Part shown: piece after piece, positions 26,064 to 34,124 of the stretch
Layout: every line of letters begins with the position of its first letter
Position numbering within the stretch: position 1 is the first letter of the stretch
Assembly (NCBI GenBank): GCA_019637585.1
Contig: JAHBVL010000005.1
Location: forward strand, 1-64,000
Origin: Thermomicrobiales bacterium
GTDB taxonomy: Bacteria; Chloroflexota; Chloroflexia; Thermomicrobiales; UBA6265
Reading direction: 5' to 3'
Length of the DNA: 64,000 nucleotides
The notes under the pieces: generated by a model
Told to the model about the DNA's origin: nothing
Seen by the model: only the letters and a program-made list of their open reading frames with translations
The model's database searches: none
Made by a program: the position numbers and the translations under genes

Positions 26064-27533
26064 TCAGCGATCAGCGTCGTCTTCCGGCAGGACGCGGCCG
26101 GAGAGTCCGGCGGCCCGCTGGACTCGTCTCAGCGCTCCGTCCCAATCGAACGATTGGTGAACGGCGGCGAGATTGGCGAACGGCGGCGACTGGGCGAACA
26201 ACTGAAACGTCAGCCGGTGCCCGGCGTAGTCCGAATTAATCAGGTCGCGGCCGAATGCCAGGAGTTTGCGGCGATCGGTGGCGTCCCATGCCTCATTGAT
26301 TGTGTAGAACTTCTCCAGCCACGGCGCTGTCTCCGGGAGATCGAAGGTCGCCAGATCGGGTGTGACGGCAAGCTGACCGCCGCACAGCTCGCGGGCGATA
26401 TGCATCATCTGCGGCAGCTGTGAACTGGCCAGCACCCGCCCTGTGTAGAGGAGCGACTGGTTGGGCATCAGCAGACCGCCGGGGCTGATCTCCGCTTGAT
26501 CGATCGCCGCGGTCAGGTGGGCGTTGATCCCCTCCCGGTAGACCGCCAGCGCCGCAAGCTTTTCCTGGACCGCCTGTTGCCGGTCGAGACCGGTCTGGCG
26601 GACATTGAACAGCGCGGTGCCGATCAGCAGATCGGCGACATGCATGGTTCGCTGGATGAATGGGAAAGCGCTGTAGCGATAGAGGGTCGCCCGAATGTAG
26701 GCGGCGGCCTGCGTGTGACGGTAGAAGAGGACGTTTTCCCAGGGAATCTCGACATCGTCGAACACGACGAGGGTGTCGATCTCATCGAACCGGTTGGCCA
26801 GCGGATAGTCCTCGATCGGGCGCCGGCCCGCGAACCCTGTCCGACAGATGTGCTTCAGACCGGGGTGCCCCATGTCCACGACGAACCCGATCGCATAGTC
26901 CGAGAGTTCGTCATCGCCCCAGTTGGCGATCGTCGGTTTGACAAAAGCCTGATTGGCGTATGCGGCAGCCGTTTCGTACTTCGCGCCGCGAACCACGATA
27001 CCCCGGTTCGTTTCCCGGACGACATGCAAAAGCATGTCAGGATCCTGATCCTGCGGCCGCCTGGAACGGTCACCTTTCGGATCGGTGTTGGCCGACACAT
27101 GAAACGGGTCGTGGTGGACGGCATGAGCCACGTGACGCCGGATGTTCTCCGAGAACGCCGGATCGACCTGATTGAGCAACGATTGCCCATCGTAGAGCGA
27201 CCACATCTCGCCGACGGTTTCGTCCCCTATCCGGGTGACCACACCACCAATGTCATCCAGGATGGCATCGACGGCAGCCCGTTTGGCCCGCCAGTCGTCC
27301 CGGGTATGCGGCAATTTGGGCCCGATGGCATTGACCTCCCCGATCGTCGGATCGAGATAGGTCATGACGCTGCTCAGTTTCGGATCGTGCGCCATGTCGT
27401 AGATGTGCGCACGAACATCGACGATCGGCTTGAACATCGGATGGGAAGGCACGTCGCGCACCCGCTCGCCGTCAATGTAGACCTCCCGGCCGTCGCGAAT
27501 GCTCTCTCGATACTCCTCGCCCGTTCGGATCAT
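26064..27533 (-). CDS. hpaB: 4-hydroxyphenylacetate 3-monooxygenase family oxygenase (HpaB type)
   Basis: This flavin-dependent oxygenase (489 aa) takes reduced flavin from a partner reductase and adds oxygen to a phenolic ring. The family is shown by RTGEEYRESIRDGREVYIDG at the start, the FAD-binding part FHVSANTDPKGDRSRRPQDQ, the loop GLKHICRTGFAGRRP and the C-terminal ARELCGGQLAVTPDL. Length is normal. ATG 27533 overlaps the stop of the reductase gene by 4 bp, so they are one operon. The exact phenol cannot be told; the family also includes chlorophenol and pyoluteorin-type enzymes. A longer in-frame extension to 28235 is a shadow of the reductase gene. Confidence 0.88.
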   Translation of the reverse strand: MIRTGEEYRESIRDGREVYIDGERVRDVPSHPMFKPIVDVRAHIYDMAHDPKLSSVMTYLDPTIGEVNAIGPKLPHTRDDWRAKRAAVDAILDDIGGVVTRIGDETVGEMWSLYDGQSLLNQVDPAFSENIRRHVAHAVHHDPFHVSANTDPKGDRSRRPQDQDPDMLLHVVRETNRGIVVRGAKYETAAAYANQAFVKPTIANWGDDELSDYAIGFVVDMGHPGLKHICRTGFAGRRPIEDYPLANRFDEIDTLVVFDDVEIPWENVLFYRHTQAAAYIRATLYRYSAFPFIQRTMHVADLLIGTALFNVRQTGLDRQQAVQEKLAALAVYREGINAHLTAAIDQAEISPGGLLMPNQSLLYTGRVLASSQLPQMMHIARELCGGQLAVTPDLATFDLPETAPWLEKFYTINEAWDATDRRKLLAFGRDLINSDYAGHRLTFQLFAQSPPFANLAAVHQSFDWDGALRRVQRAAGLSGRVLPEDDADR

Positions 27534-28135
27534 AGATCGAACTCCTCCGCCGGTGGCTCGTCCCAGATCGGCGCGGGCATGGTGGCCAGATGTCCCGCGA
27601 TGTCTGGCAAATGGAGGAGCTCGGCAAATGACCGGCGGCCATAAACCAGCGGCATGCCGGCGCCATTCCCCGCATGTTCGACCCGGCCAATGAAGATGGA
27701 ATGCGTGCCGATCTGATGCGTCGCCACCACATGACAGTCGAGCCAGGCAACGGCGCCAGAGAGCATCGGAACGCCGCTCGGGGCGGCGGTCCAGCTCGAT
27801 GTGGAGAAGTCGTATGGCTCGCCGTCGCTGGGCCGGCCGGCGAAGGTCAATGCCGTGGTCCGCTGGTCTGCCCGTAGCGCGGAGATGACAAACCGGAAAC
27901 TCTCCCGGATGGCCGATTCGATCGGCGTTTTTCGGTTGACGCAGATCAGGACCGTCGGTGGATCGGCGGTCACTGATGTCACGGCGCTGACCGTCAATCC
28001 AAGTCTGCCGCCCGGTCCGTCGGTCGTGGCGATCCACACGCTGGAGGCCACCCGGCTCATTGCTTCCACGAACTCGTGGCGGACATCGTTGTGCTGAAGG
28101 GTCACTGGGGATTCCTGATTCTGGGCGACAGCCAA
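27530..28135 (-). CDS. hpaC: Flavin reductase, HpaC type
   Basis: This flavin reductase (201 aa) supplies reduced flavin to the oxygenase encoded next. The split-barrel domain is visible: FVEAMSRVASSVWIATT, GLTVSAVTSVTADPPTVLIC, VNRKTPIESAIRESFRFVIS and the ending IFIGRVEHAGNG followed by PLVYGRRSF. The stop overlaps the oxygenase start. Together they form a two-component monooxygenase. Start ATG 28135 is acceptable; no strong Shine-Dalgarno is seen. Confidence 0.88.
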   Translation of the reverse strand: MAVAQNQESPVTLQHNDVRHEFVEAMSRVASSVWIATTDGPGGRLGLTVSAVTSVTADPPTVLICVNRKTPIESAIRESFRFVISALRADQRTTALTFAGRPSDGEPYDFSTSSWTAAPSGVPMLSGAVAWLDCHVVATHQIGTHSIFIGRVEHAGNGAGMPLVYGRRSFAELLHLPDIAGHLATMPAPIWDEPPAEEFDL

Positions 28136-28149
28136 TCGACAGGGCAGAG

Positions 28150-28986
28150 TCAGGACTCACCCTGGCCGGAGCGGAACGCATCGATCTCTGCTTTGCGGAT
28201 CGTCCCGACCGCGTCGAGCGATTCCCGCCACGCATCAGTGTATGACTTCAGCGTCTCGATGATCGTTTCGGCGACGGCGATGTCCCGGAACCACTTGCGG
28301 TCGGCGGGGATGACATACCAGGGCGCGTGCTTCGTCGAGCACTTCGCCAGGGCGTCCTCGTACGCCGCCTGATAGGCGTTCCAGGACTCTCGTTCCTTCC
28401 AGTCCCCTACCGACAGTTTCCACGCCTTCTCCACCTCTTCTTCCCGGGCCAGGAGACGTTCCTCCTGCTCGTCCTTGCTGATGTGGAGAAAGAACTTGAG
28501 GATGATCGTGCCGCTGTCGGCGAGGAGCTTCTCGAACGCATTGATATGGTCGTACCGGGCGCGCCACTCCTTGACGGGAACCAGCTCCTTGACGCGGACG
28601 ACCAGGACATCCTCGTAGTGTGAACGATTGAAAATCGCCAGCTGGCCCTTGCGAGGTGTGACGGCATGCACGCGCCAGAGGAAATCGTGCGCCAGCTCGA
28701 GCTCCGTCGGCACCTTGAATGGCCAGGACTTCACGCCCAATGGGTCGACGGAGCGGAAGACACTCTTGATCGCGCCATCCTTGCCGGCCGTGTCCATACC
28801 CTGGAACACCACCAGGAGCGATTGCTCTCCCGCGGCATACAGGAGGTCCTGAAGCTCGTTGATCTCTCCAGAGAGCTCGACCATCCGCGCTTTGCCTTCT
28901 TCCTTGGTCATCCCGCCGTCGGCTGAGGTGGGGATCGACGACAAATCGACCCTGCTCGCGGGCTTGATTCTGATTGCGTGACTCAT
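28150..28986 (-). CDS. ppk2: Polyphosphate kinase 2 family protein
   Basis: This kinase (278 aa) moves phosphate between polyphosphate and nucleotides. Walker A is GMDTAGKDGAI, Walker B lies in IFNRSHYEDVLVVRV, and the lid has REEEVEKAWKLSVGDWKERE. The N-terminal tail (RIKPASRVDLSSIPT) resembles that of the family. ATG 28986 gives the family-like MSHAIRIKP start; a longer in-frame version from 29058 would overlap the EamA gene. Whether it uses AMP, ADP or GDP is not determined. It follows the EamA transporter gene with a gap of 34 bp. Confidence 0.9.
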   Translation of the reverse strand: MSHAIRIKPASRVDLSSIPTSADGGMTKEEGKARMVELSGEINELQDLLYAAGEQSLLVVFQGMDTAGKDGAIKSVFRSVDPLGVKSWPFKVPTELELAHDFLWRVHAVTPRKGQLAIFNRSHYEDVLVVRVKELVPVKEWRARYDHINAFEKLLADSGTIILKFFLHISKDEQEERLLAREEEVEKAWKLSVGDWKERESWNAYQAAYEDALAKCSTKHAPWYVIPADRKWFRDIAVAETIIETLKSYTDAWRESLDAVGTIRKAEIDAFRSGQGES

Positions 28987-29020
28987 GCCGTTGTGTTGCT
29001 CCTTCGTGTTGGATGCCATC

Positions 29021-29935
29021 TTACCGAACGCCGGCTGACCTTCGCGCCAGTGCGACACCCACGAGGGCGAATCCTGCTCCGACCAGTTGATACACCCCGA
29101 TATCGTCCCTCAGAAAGATCACGGAAAACAGCCCGGTGAAGACGGGAATGAGAAAGAGGTAAGGAACCGTGCGCCCCGCGGTCGAGCGGCCGATCGCCCA
29201 GCTCCACAGGGTGTAGGCGACGAACATCGACAGCACGGCCGCATAGAGCACGGCAGTCCAGCCGCGCCACTGCATTCCCTGCCAGTCCTGATCGGTAAGC
29301 GCACCAGCGGTGAATGGCGCGATGGCGACGAACCCGATCAGCGCCGACCAGGCGGTGGTCAGCGGCGCGCCGTTGCGGCGGACGAGGTCCTGCGTTGTCA
29401 GTCCGTATATGGCGAAGCAGACCGCCGCCAGGAGATTCAACAGGTCGCCGGAAGCTGGCAAGCCGTGCAGCAGCTTCTCTCCAACAAAGATCACGATTCC
29501 GACAAAAGCCACGGCGACACCGAGCCATTGGCGCGGGAAGACCCGCTCGATCCCCAAAGCCGACGCGAAGAGGAGGGTGAAGATGGGCGCCGTGGCAATG
29601 AGGATGGCAGCGGAGAACGCCGATGTGCGCGAGAGACCCATGACGAAGAGGAGGTTGTACGCCCCGAAACCCGACACACCCGCGACAACGAAACGGCCAT
29701 AGTCGCTCCGGTCAACGCGCAACGGTTGGCGCCGGATCGCGAGCAAGGCAAAGCTGAGGGTCGAGACAATCAGCAGGCGCAGGAAGACATAGGTGCGGAC
29801 GGTGACGTCCTCTTCCAGAGCCGACTTCGTCAGAACGTTGTTGCCCGCCCAGATGACGATGACCAGCAGCATCACCAGGTCGGCGATGTCGACTGAAGAT
29901 CGTCTGGATTGGGATACCGGGTTCTGGAGGGTCAA
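29021..29935 (-). CDS. EamA/DMT-family transporter
   Basis: This protein (304 aa) has ten hydrophobic segments in two EamA repeats, consistent with a drug/metabolite exporter. The first repeat opens ADLVMLLVIVIWAGNNVLTK; the second begins near residue 155 (GDLLNLLAAVCFAIYGL). It probably exports amino acids or small metabolites. The C-terminus is a short basic tail (RRSAGVR). The direction of transport and substrate are not evident. Confidence 0.87.
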   Translation of the reverse strand: MTLQNPVSQSRRSSVDIADLVMLLVIVIWAGNNVLTKSALEEDVTVRTYVFLRLLIVSTLSFALLAIRRQPLRVDRSDYGRFVVAGVSGFGAYNLLFVMGLSRTSAFSAAILIATAPIFTLLFASALGIERVFPRQWLGVAVAFVGIVIFVGEKLLHGLPASGDLLNLLAAVCFAIYGLTTQDLVRRNGAPLTTAWSALIGFVAIAPFTAGALTDQDWQGMQWRGWTAVLYAAVLSMFVAYTLWSWAIGRSTAGRTVPYLFLIPVFTGLFSVIFLRDDIGVYQLVGAGFALVGVALARRSAGVR

Positions 29936-30002
29936 ACCGACCTGCCGCTCATTCCGCCAATCGCGTCATGACGCAGCATACGGCTTTCAGATGGGATCGA
30001 GG

Positions 30003-30803
30003 TCAGACGACTGGCAAGGTCGCTCCCTCTATCGAGAGGAGCCGTTCCTTGATATCCAGTCCACCCGTGTAACCGCCGAGCGAGTTGTCTGAGCGGACGA
30101 CGCGATGACAGGGCACGATAACCGGCACGGGATTGCGCCCGAGCGCGTTGCCGACGGCACGCGTGGCGTTTGGCTTGCCAATCGAGCGAGCGATATCGCG
30201 ATAGGTCAACAGACGGCCAAACGGCACCTCGGACGTAGCGGTGAGCACCGCTTTGGTGAACGGGGTCACACCGGTCAGATCGACCTGAAGATCGAAAACA
30301 TGGCGCCGGCCACTGAAATACTCCCGTAGCTGGGCGGAGGCGCTTTCGATCGCTTGTTGGTCGGCCACAGCCTCGAATCCACGCCGGTCGAGAAGAGCGA
30401 GAAACTTGTCCGTTCCAGACCGGCCAAAGGAGATCTCGCAGATACCGTCGTCACTGACGGCAATCAACAGATCTCCGAGGGGACTGGGCATCGACCCGTA
30501 GCGGGCCACCTTCTTGTGGACTCGCAGGCGAGGCGCAGTGGGAATGTCCGCTCCGGCGCTGGCGTCGCCGAGATGCTCGAGGAGATCGTCGATCCGCTCG
30601 AACCACTGGAGCTCATTTTTGCAGTAGTTGCACTGCTCGGCATGGCTGTCGATCCACGCCTGGTCGGCGGCGGCCATATCGCCGATGACATAGCCGGGCA
30701 TCGCCTCCAGCGCGATATCACACGGATCGACGTCCGGCTCGGCTGCTTTGCGAGCGAGATGTTCCTCGCGTGGAGTGTGGGTGGGTTCGTATGGTGCCGT
30801 CAT
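30003..30803 (-). CDS. Fusion of zinc-binding anti-sigma domain and O6-alkylguanine-DNA alkyltransferase
   Basis: This protein (266 aa) joins two modules. Residues about 25-90 form a ZAS-type anti-sigma domain: C28, H54, C58 and C61 give C-x25-H-x3-C-x2-C, the spacing of RsrA-like zinc anti-sigma factors (HAEQCNYC, then a helix ERIDDLLEHLG). Residues about 98-266 are a complete methylated-DNA-protein alkyltransferase: GSMPSPLGDLLIAVSDDG, the DNA-binding TYRDIARSIGKPNATRAVG, the active site PCHRV with Cys232, and GGYTGGLDIKERLL. The gene lies 16 bp downstream of an ECF sigma gene. I infer that alkyl transfer to Cys232 alters the hold on the sigma factor. ATG 30803 follows CCGGAGACAGCACG; a longer in-frame start at 30890 is inside the sigma gene. 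Confidence 0.85.
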   Translation of the reverse strand: MTAPYEPTHTPREEHLARKAAEPDVDPCDIALEAMPGYVIGDMAAADQAWIDSHAEQCNYCKNELQWFERIDDLLEHLGDASAGADIPTAPRLRVHKKVARYGSMPSPLGDLLIAVSDDGICEISFGRSGTDKFLALLDRRGFEAVADQQAIESASAQLREYFSGRRHVFDLQVDLTGVTPFTKAVLTATSEVPFGRLLTYRDIARSIGKPNATRAVGNALGRNPVPVIVPCHRVVRSDNSLGGYTGGLDIKERLLSIEGATLPVV

Positions 30804-30819
30804 CGTGCTGTCTCCGGAT

Positions 30820-31332
30820 CTATACCCGGTCTCCGAAGCAGGCCCGCAACTTGCGGAGCGCTTCGTATACGTTTGCTCTTGCCGCTTCATCAGAGCATTT
30901 CAGGACTTCGCCAATCTGGCGATAATCGAACTCCTGATACTTCCTGAGAACCAGTGCCACCCGTTGCTTCTCCGGAAGAGTCTGAATGAATCGTTCGACT
31001 TCGACCAGCAAGTCTCGCGCATCGAGCGATGCCGGCTGGTCCTCCTGAACGGCGGCGAGCTCGCCGTCAGCGGCCACATCGAGCGGACGTTCGCGATTCG
31101 CCTTCCGCTTGGCGCTCAGGAACGTGTTCGTCGCGATCCTGTAAAGCCATGCCCGGTAATTGGCAGACGCGTCCAGCCGGTCGAATGCCTTGTATGCCTT
31201 CAGGAAGGTGTCCTGATAGAGATCGTCGGCATCGGCCTGATTCCGCGTGAGATGCAGCGCATAGCGATAAATCTCACGTTGATGCATATCGACAAGCGTG
31301 TCGAATGACATGAGCGTCGCCGAATCAGTCAT
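30820..31332 (-). CDS. ECF-type RNA polymerase sigma factor
   Basis: This sigma factor (170 aa) has region 2 (FDTLVDMHQREIYRYALHLT, DADDLYQDTFLKAYKAFDRL, YRAWLYRIATNTFLSAKRK) and region 4 (LPEKQRVALVLRKYQEFDYR, QIGEVLKCSDEAARANVYEA). It directs RNA polymerase to a small regulon, presumably including this operon. ATG 31332 is preceded by GAGGGAGCACCGCCG; an in-frame ATG pair at 31389 and 31383 lacks such support. Its direct partner is the anti-sigma/alkyltransferase fusion encoded 16 bp downstream, which suggests a stimulus of DNA alkylation or redox stress. A clear -35/-10 pair of ECF type upstream was not found by eye. Confidence 0.88.
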   Translation of the reverse strand: MTDSATLMSFDTLVDMHQREIYRYALHLTRNQADADDLYQDTFLKAYKAFDRLDASANYRAWLYRIATNTFLSAKRKANRERPLDVAADGELAAVQEDQPASLDARDLLVEVERFIQTLPEKQRVALVLRKYQEFDYRQIGEVLKCSDEAARANVYEALRKLRACFGDRV

Positions 31333-31573
31333 CGGCGGTGCTCCCTCTGTCTGGAGGGTGTGTCGTTCGATCGTTTGCGTCATGATCATCCGAATGGTGC
31401 TGGCAACAAGAAAGCGCTCCGATCATTGAGCTCCTCCTGTTTGCCGCTCGCATCAATGAAACGCTCGACTGCACGCGGTGTGAGATGCGACCGGCAACGA
31501 CATGACAATCTGGCTCGAGCGGGGCGCCAGAGAGAGAGAGTAGAACGTGTGTTCTGTGGTGTCAAGAGGGATG

Positions 31574-31657
31574 GTGCGTAGTTGATGGTGCATAGTTCAT
31601 AGTGCATAGTTCATAGTTGATAGTTGATAGTTGATAGTTTCTGGAAGATAGTTCATG
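31574..31657 (+). repeat. Heptanucleotide tandem repeat array (GTTSATA type), 12 units
   Basis: Twelve consecutive 7-base units run from 31574 to 31657 (for example GTTCATA, GTGCATA, GTTGATA three times). This is the short tandemly repeated heptamer type known from cyanobacteria and other bacteria. It is in the 543-bp gap upstream of the ECF operon. A second array of the same family, inverted, lies at 31751-31813. Confidence 0.85.
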
Positions 31658-31750
31658 GCAGAGGACTGATAGCTTTCTTTGCGAGTCATGAGCGTTCGGA
31701 AGTCTGGGCACTCAGGTTGCAATTGCCAAGGCCCTCCCAATCGCCCCTTC

Positions 31751-31813
31751 GGACTCCGGACTCCGACCCACCATCTACCATGCACTATCAACCATGCACT
31801 ATGCACTCACTCC
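31751..31813 (-). repeat. Second heptanucleotide array, inverted relative to the first
   Basis: Units in phase are GGACTCC twice, GACCCAC, CATCTAC, CATGCAC, TATCAAC, CATGCAC, TATGCAC and TCACTCC. On the minus strand they read GTGCATA, GTGCATG, GTTGATA and so on, the same family as 31574-31657. The two arrays face each other across about 93 bases and could pair as a large imperfect hairpin. No gene is seen between them. Confidence 0.8.
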
Positions 31814-31875
31814 ATTGTACGTACGCACTCTTTCGCTCTATACTCCCCCTACCCCCGCTACGATCGAGAGAAATC

Positions 31876-32424
31876 ATGGATCAGCACGCTCGATTCCGTT
31901 CGCGCGGCGTACGCACAATTGGCCGCCTGGCGACACCTGTTGCCGATGATGTGCTTCTGGCCCAGTGGCCGCAATCTGCGTCCGCTGCGCATCAGCAGCA
32001 GGATGTCGCTGTGGCCAGCGAATGGGGCGCCCGGCGCACGAACATCGCGACGCGCTCGCACCAGGACCATGGCGATCCCGTTCTCCTCTTCGAGTCATAC
32101 CATCAGCATCAGCGCGGTGCTGCGCTACGGCTCCTCGACGCAATCGATGCCGAGCTCTCTGGCAACGGCGACGCTCCCCTCGTTTTCGAGCCTCCCACAA
32201 CGATGCAGAACGAGCTCCTGGCGTTGATCCGGAGCTCGGCGCAGCTGGGACGGCTGCCGGAAACCACCGCACAATCTCTGGAGACACGAACCATCGCCGC
32301 CGGAGAATGGGTGGCCCGCTGCTGGGCACTGATCGAGCTCTACCGGGCCGGTCTGCTCACGGAGAAAGAAGTCCGCCAGAAGCGTGCTCAGCTCGAGCAG
32401 GACATCGCCGCCGCCACTGCCTGA
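31876..32424 (+). CDS. Hypothetical protein with SHOCT-like C-terminus
   Basis: I do not recognise this protein (182 aa). The start ATG 31876 is preceded by GAGAGAAATC. The C-terminal 35 residues (WALIELYRAGLLTEKEVRQK and on) form a short helical pair like the SHOCT domain, which often ends bacterial proteins. The rest is polar, with no membrane segment. Other open frames over the same bases exist on both strands and are weaker. Moderate confidence that it is a gene. Confidence 0.5.
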   Translation: MDQHARFRSRGVRTIGRLATPVADDVLLAQWPQSASAAHQQQDVAVASEWGARRTNIATRSHQDHGDPVLLFESYHQHQRGAALRLLDAIDAELSGNGDAPLVFEPPTTMQNELLALIRSSAQLGRLPETTAQSLETRTIAAGEWVARCWALIELYRAGLLTEKEVRQKRAQLEQDIAAATA

Positions 32425-32660
32425 ATCCCCGCTTCACCTATCGCACACACCACCTGCAGCGCATCCTTCCCAATGGCGGTTGACCGCTAATCGGGGATTG
32501 TGTAGGCTTCCTAACAGCAATTTCGTAACAAAGCGCAAGTCCGGCAACGAAGCCGCGCGAGAACCTCACTTCATCTCAGGAAATCCCTGAATCCGGACGT
32601 CGGCTTCAGCGATTGGCACCGGGGAGCGGCCTCAGTGCAGGTGTACAGGAGGGACCAGGT

Positions 32661-34046
32661 ATGGATCGACTCGAACTGTTGCGCCGGCAGGAAGCGTTCA
32701 TCAAGGAAGCGAGCAAGCGTAAGTTCAGCCGCAGGCAGATCATCAAGGCTGGAACTGCGCTGGGCATCTCCGCGCCCATGCTCGCCGGACTCGCTCGTTT
32801 CGCCGCTGAGCCAGTTGCCGCTCAGGACGGACCGCTGACGATGGTCGGGTGGGGCTACTCCCCCGAAATCGTGGAAGACAATGTCAACAACTTCATGGCC
32901 CTCTACGAGGAAGATGTCGACTATCAGCTGACAACTGGCGGCAACTACCACCAGATCGTGGAGACCAAATTCCTCGGTGGCCAGACCCCATCGGTCGTCT
33001 ACTCGGAGTCGGAGTACATGTACCGCTGGTGGAGAGCGGGCTTTGTGCAGGACGTCGAAGGGATCGTGGGTCCGGAACCGACGGAGTTCTACAAAGAGGA
33101 GATGCTCCCCTTCGGCGTGGCCAACCTCTCATTGCCCAACGGCAATCTGGCGGCGCTCCCCTACTACTCGGGCTACAACGCATTTATCTACAATCAGGAC
33201 CACCTCGAGCAGGCCGGTCTCGAGCCTCCCACCACCTGGGAAGAGCTCAATGAGCAGTGCCGGCAACTCCAGACCGACGGCATCTCGGAGCATCCGATGC
33301 TGAGCGCCCAGAATCATGAATGGGCTTCGCTCTCGTGGTCGATATTCGCCATATGGTACTCGGAAGGCGAGCCCGTCTTCGACGAGAATTTCGAACCGAC
33401 CTTCGCCGATGGCGGCGTCGCGTTCCAGAAAGTCATCGAGATGCACAAGCAGTGGCTCGATGAGGGGATCACGCCCCCCGACATCATGGTTCACGAACTG
33501 GAATCGACTCCGGCCTGGATGACTGGCAATCACACGTTCATGGTTGTCCATGACTACGACCAGCAAGCCTTCAACGTCGGCGAGACCTCGAACACCAAGG
33601 GAATCGTCGGCAACGCCCTCATTCCGGGCAGCGTCCGCGACACCTTCAGCTGGACTGCCTGCTATCTGCTGGGCGCCCAGGATGTCGACCGCGAGCGGGC
33701 CTGGCATCTGATGGAGTATCTCGGCGGCAAGAACAAGGAAGGCAACTACGTCGGGAACACCCGCTGGGCGCTGGAGAAGGGCCTCGGCAACCCGCACCGC
33801 GAAGTGCTGGAGGACCCGGAGGTCATCGCGTCCTGGGAAACCTGGCGCGACATGGACGTCCATGTGCAGCAGCTCGAGCAATCGAAGGGCCGCGCAGTCG
33901 AGAAAACGATGTGGTTCCCCGAGTGGAACTGGCAGATGATGACGGAAGTGCAGGAGTACATGAGCGGCAACCGCGAAATTGGCGAGGTTATCGACAACCT
34001 GGTCAATCTCGTCGCCGATCTCAAGGAACTCTATCCCGAGGACTAG
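32661..34046 (+). CDS. Sugar ABC transporter substrate-binding protein, Tat-exported
   Basis: This protein (461 aa) is a family 1 extracellular solute-binding protein that captures a carbohydrate. The Tat motif is SRRQIIKAG at about 24-32, followed by TALGISAPMLAGLARFAA and the cleavage region VAAQD. The mature part has the MalE-like pattern: LTMVGWGYSPEIVEDNVNNF, GWTWEE-type loops such as PPTTWEELNEQCRQLQ and the late GNREIGEVI. ATG 32661 follows AGGAGGGACCAGGT, a strong ribosome site. It heads the operon with the fused permease, a dehydrogenase and an ATPase. Confidence 0.9.
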   Translation: MDRLELLRRQEAFIKEASKRKFSRRQIIKAGTALGISAPMLAGLARFAAEPVAAQDGPLTMVGWGYSPEIVEDNVNNFMALYEEDVDYQLTTGGNYHQIVETKFLGGQTPSVVYSESEYMYRWWRAGFVQDVEGIVGPEPTEFYKEEMLPFGVANLSLPNGNLAALPYYSGYNAFIYNQDHLEQAGLEPPTTWEELNEQCRQLQTDGISEHPMLSAQNHEWASLSWSIFAIWYSEGEPVFDENFEPTFADGGVAFQKVIEMHKQWLDEGITPPDIMVHELESTPAWMTGNHTFMVVHDYDQQAFNVGETSNTKGIVGNALIPGSVRDTFSWTACYLLGAQDVDRERAWHLMEYLGGKNKEGNYVGNTRWALEKGLGNPHREVLEDPEVIASWETWRDMDVHVQQLEQSKGRAVEKTMWFPEWNWQMMTEVQEYMSGNREIGEVIDNLVNLVADLKELYPED

Positions 34047-34066
34047 GTTCCGGTCAGCATCTGATT

Positions 34067-34094
34067 GGGATCCGGCGCAGATGCGCCGGATCCC
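34067..34094. terminator. Strong hairpin between binding-protein and permease genes
   Basis: GGGATCCGGCGCA, two bases, and TGCGCCGGATCCC pair perfectly over 13 bp. There is no T-run, so it is more likely an mRNA-stabilising or attenuating stem that raises binding-protein yield over permease than a full terminator. It lies 20 bp after the stop at 34046. Confidence 0.65.
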
Positions 34095-34124
34095 GTTCCG
34101 GACTCACGCCAGGGAGCACCACCA

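Noticed and set aside
27534-28235. N-terminal extension of the HpaB frame
   Set aside because: It runs over the flavin reductase gene in another frame; the oxygenase begins at 27533 with a 4-bp overlap.
30891-31331. Extended start of the anti-sigma/alkyltransferase fusion inside the sigma gene
   Set aside because: The in-frame ATG at 30890 would overlap the sigma factor, and ATG 30803 has a Shine-Dalgarno sequence.
31574-31813. Repeat arrays as a possible CRISPR
   Set aside because: The unit is 7 bases with no spacers, and no cas genes are in the window.
31874-32329. Minus-strand frame over the 31876 gene
   Set aside because: It is Arg-rich without a recognisable domain, while the plus frame ends in a plausible SHOCT-like helix pair.
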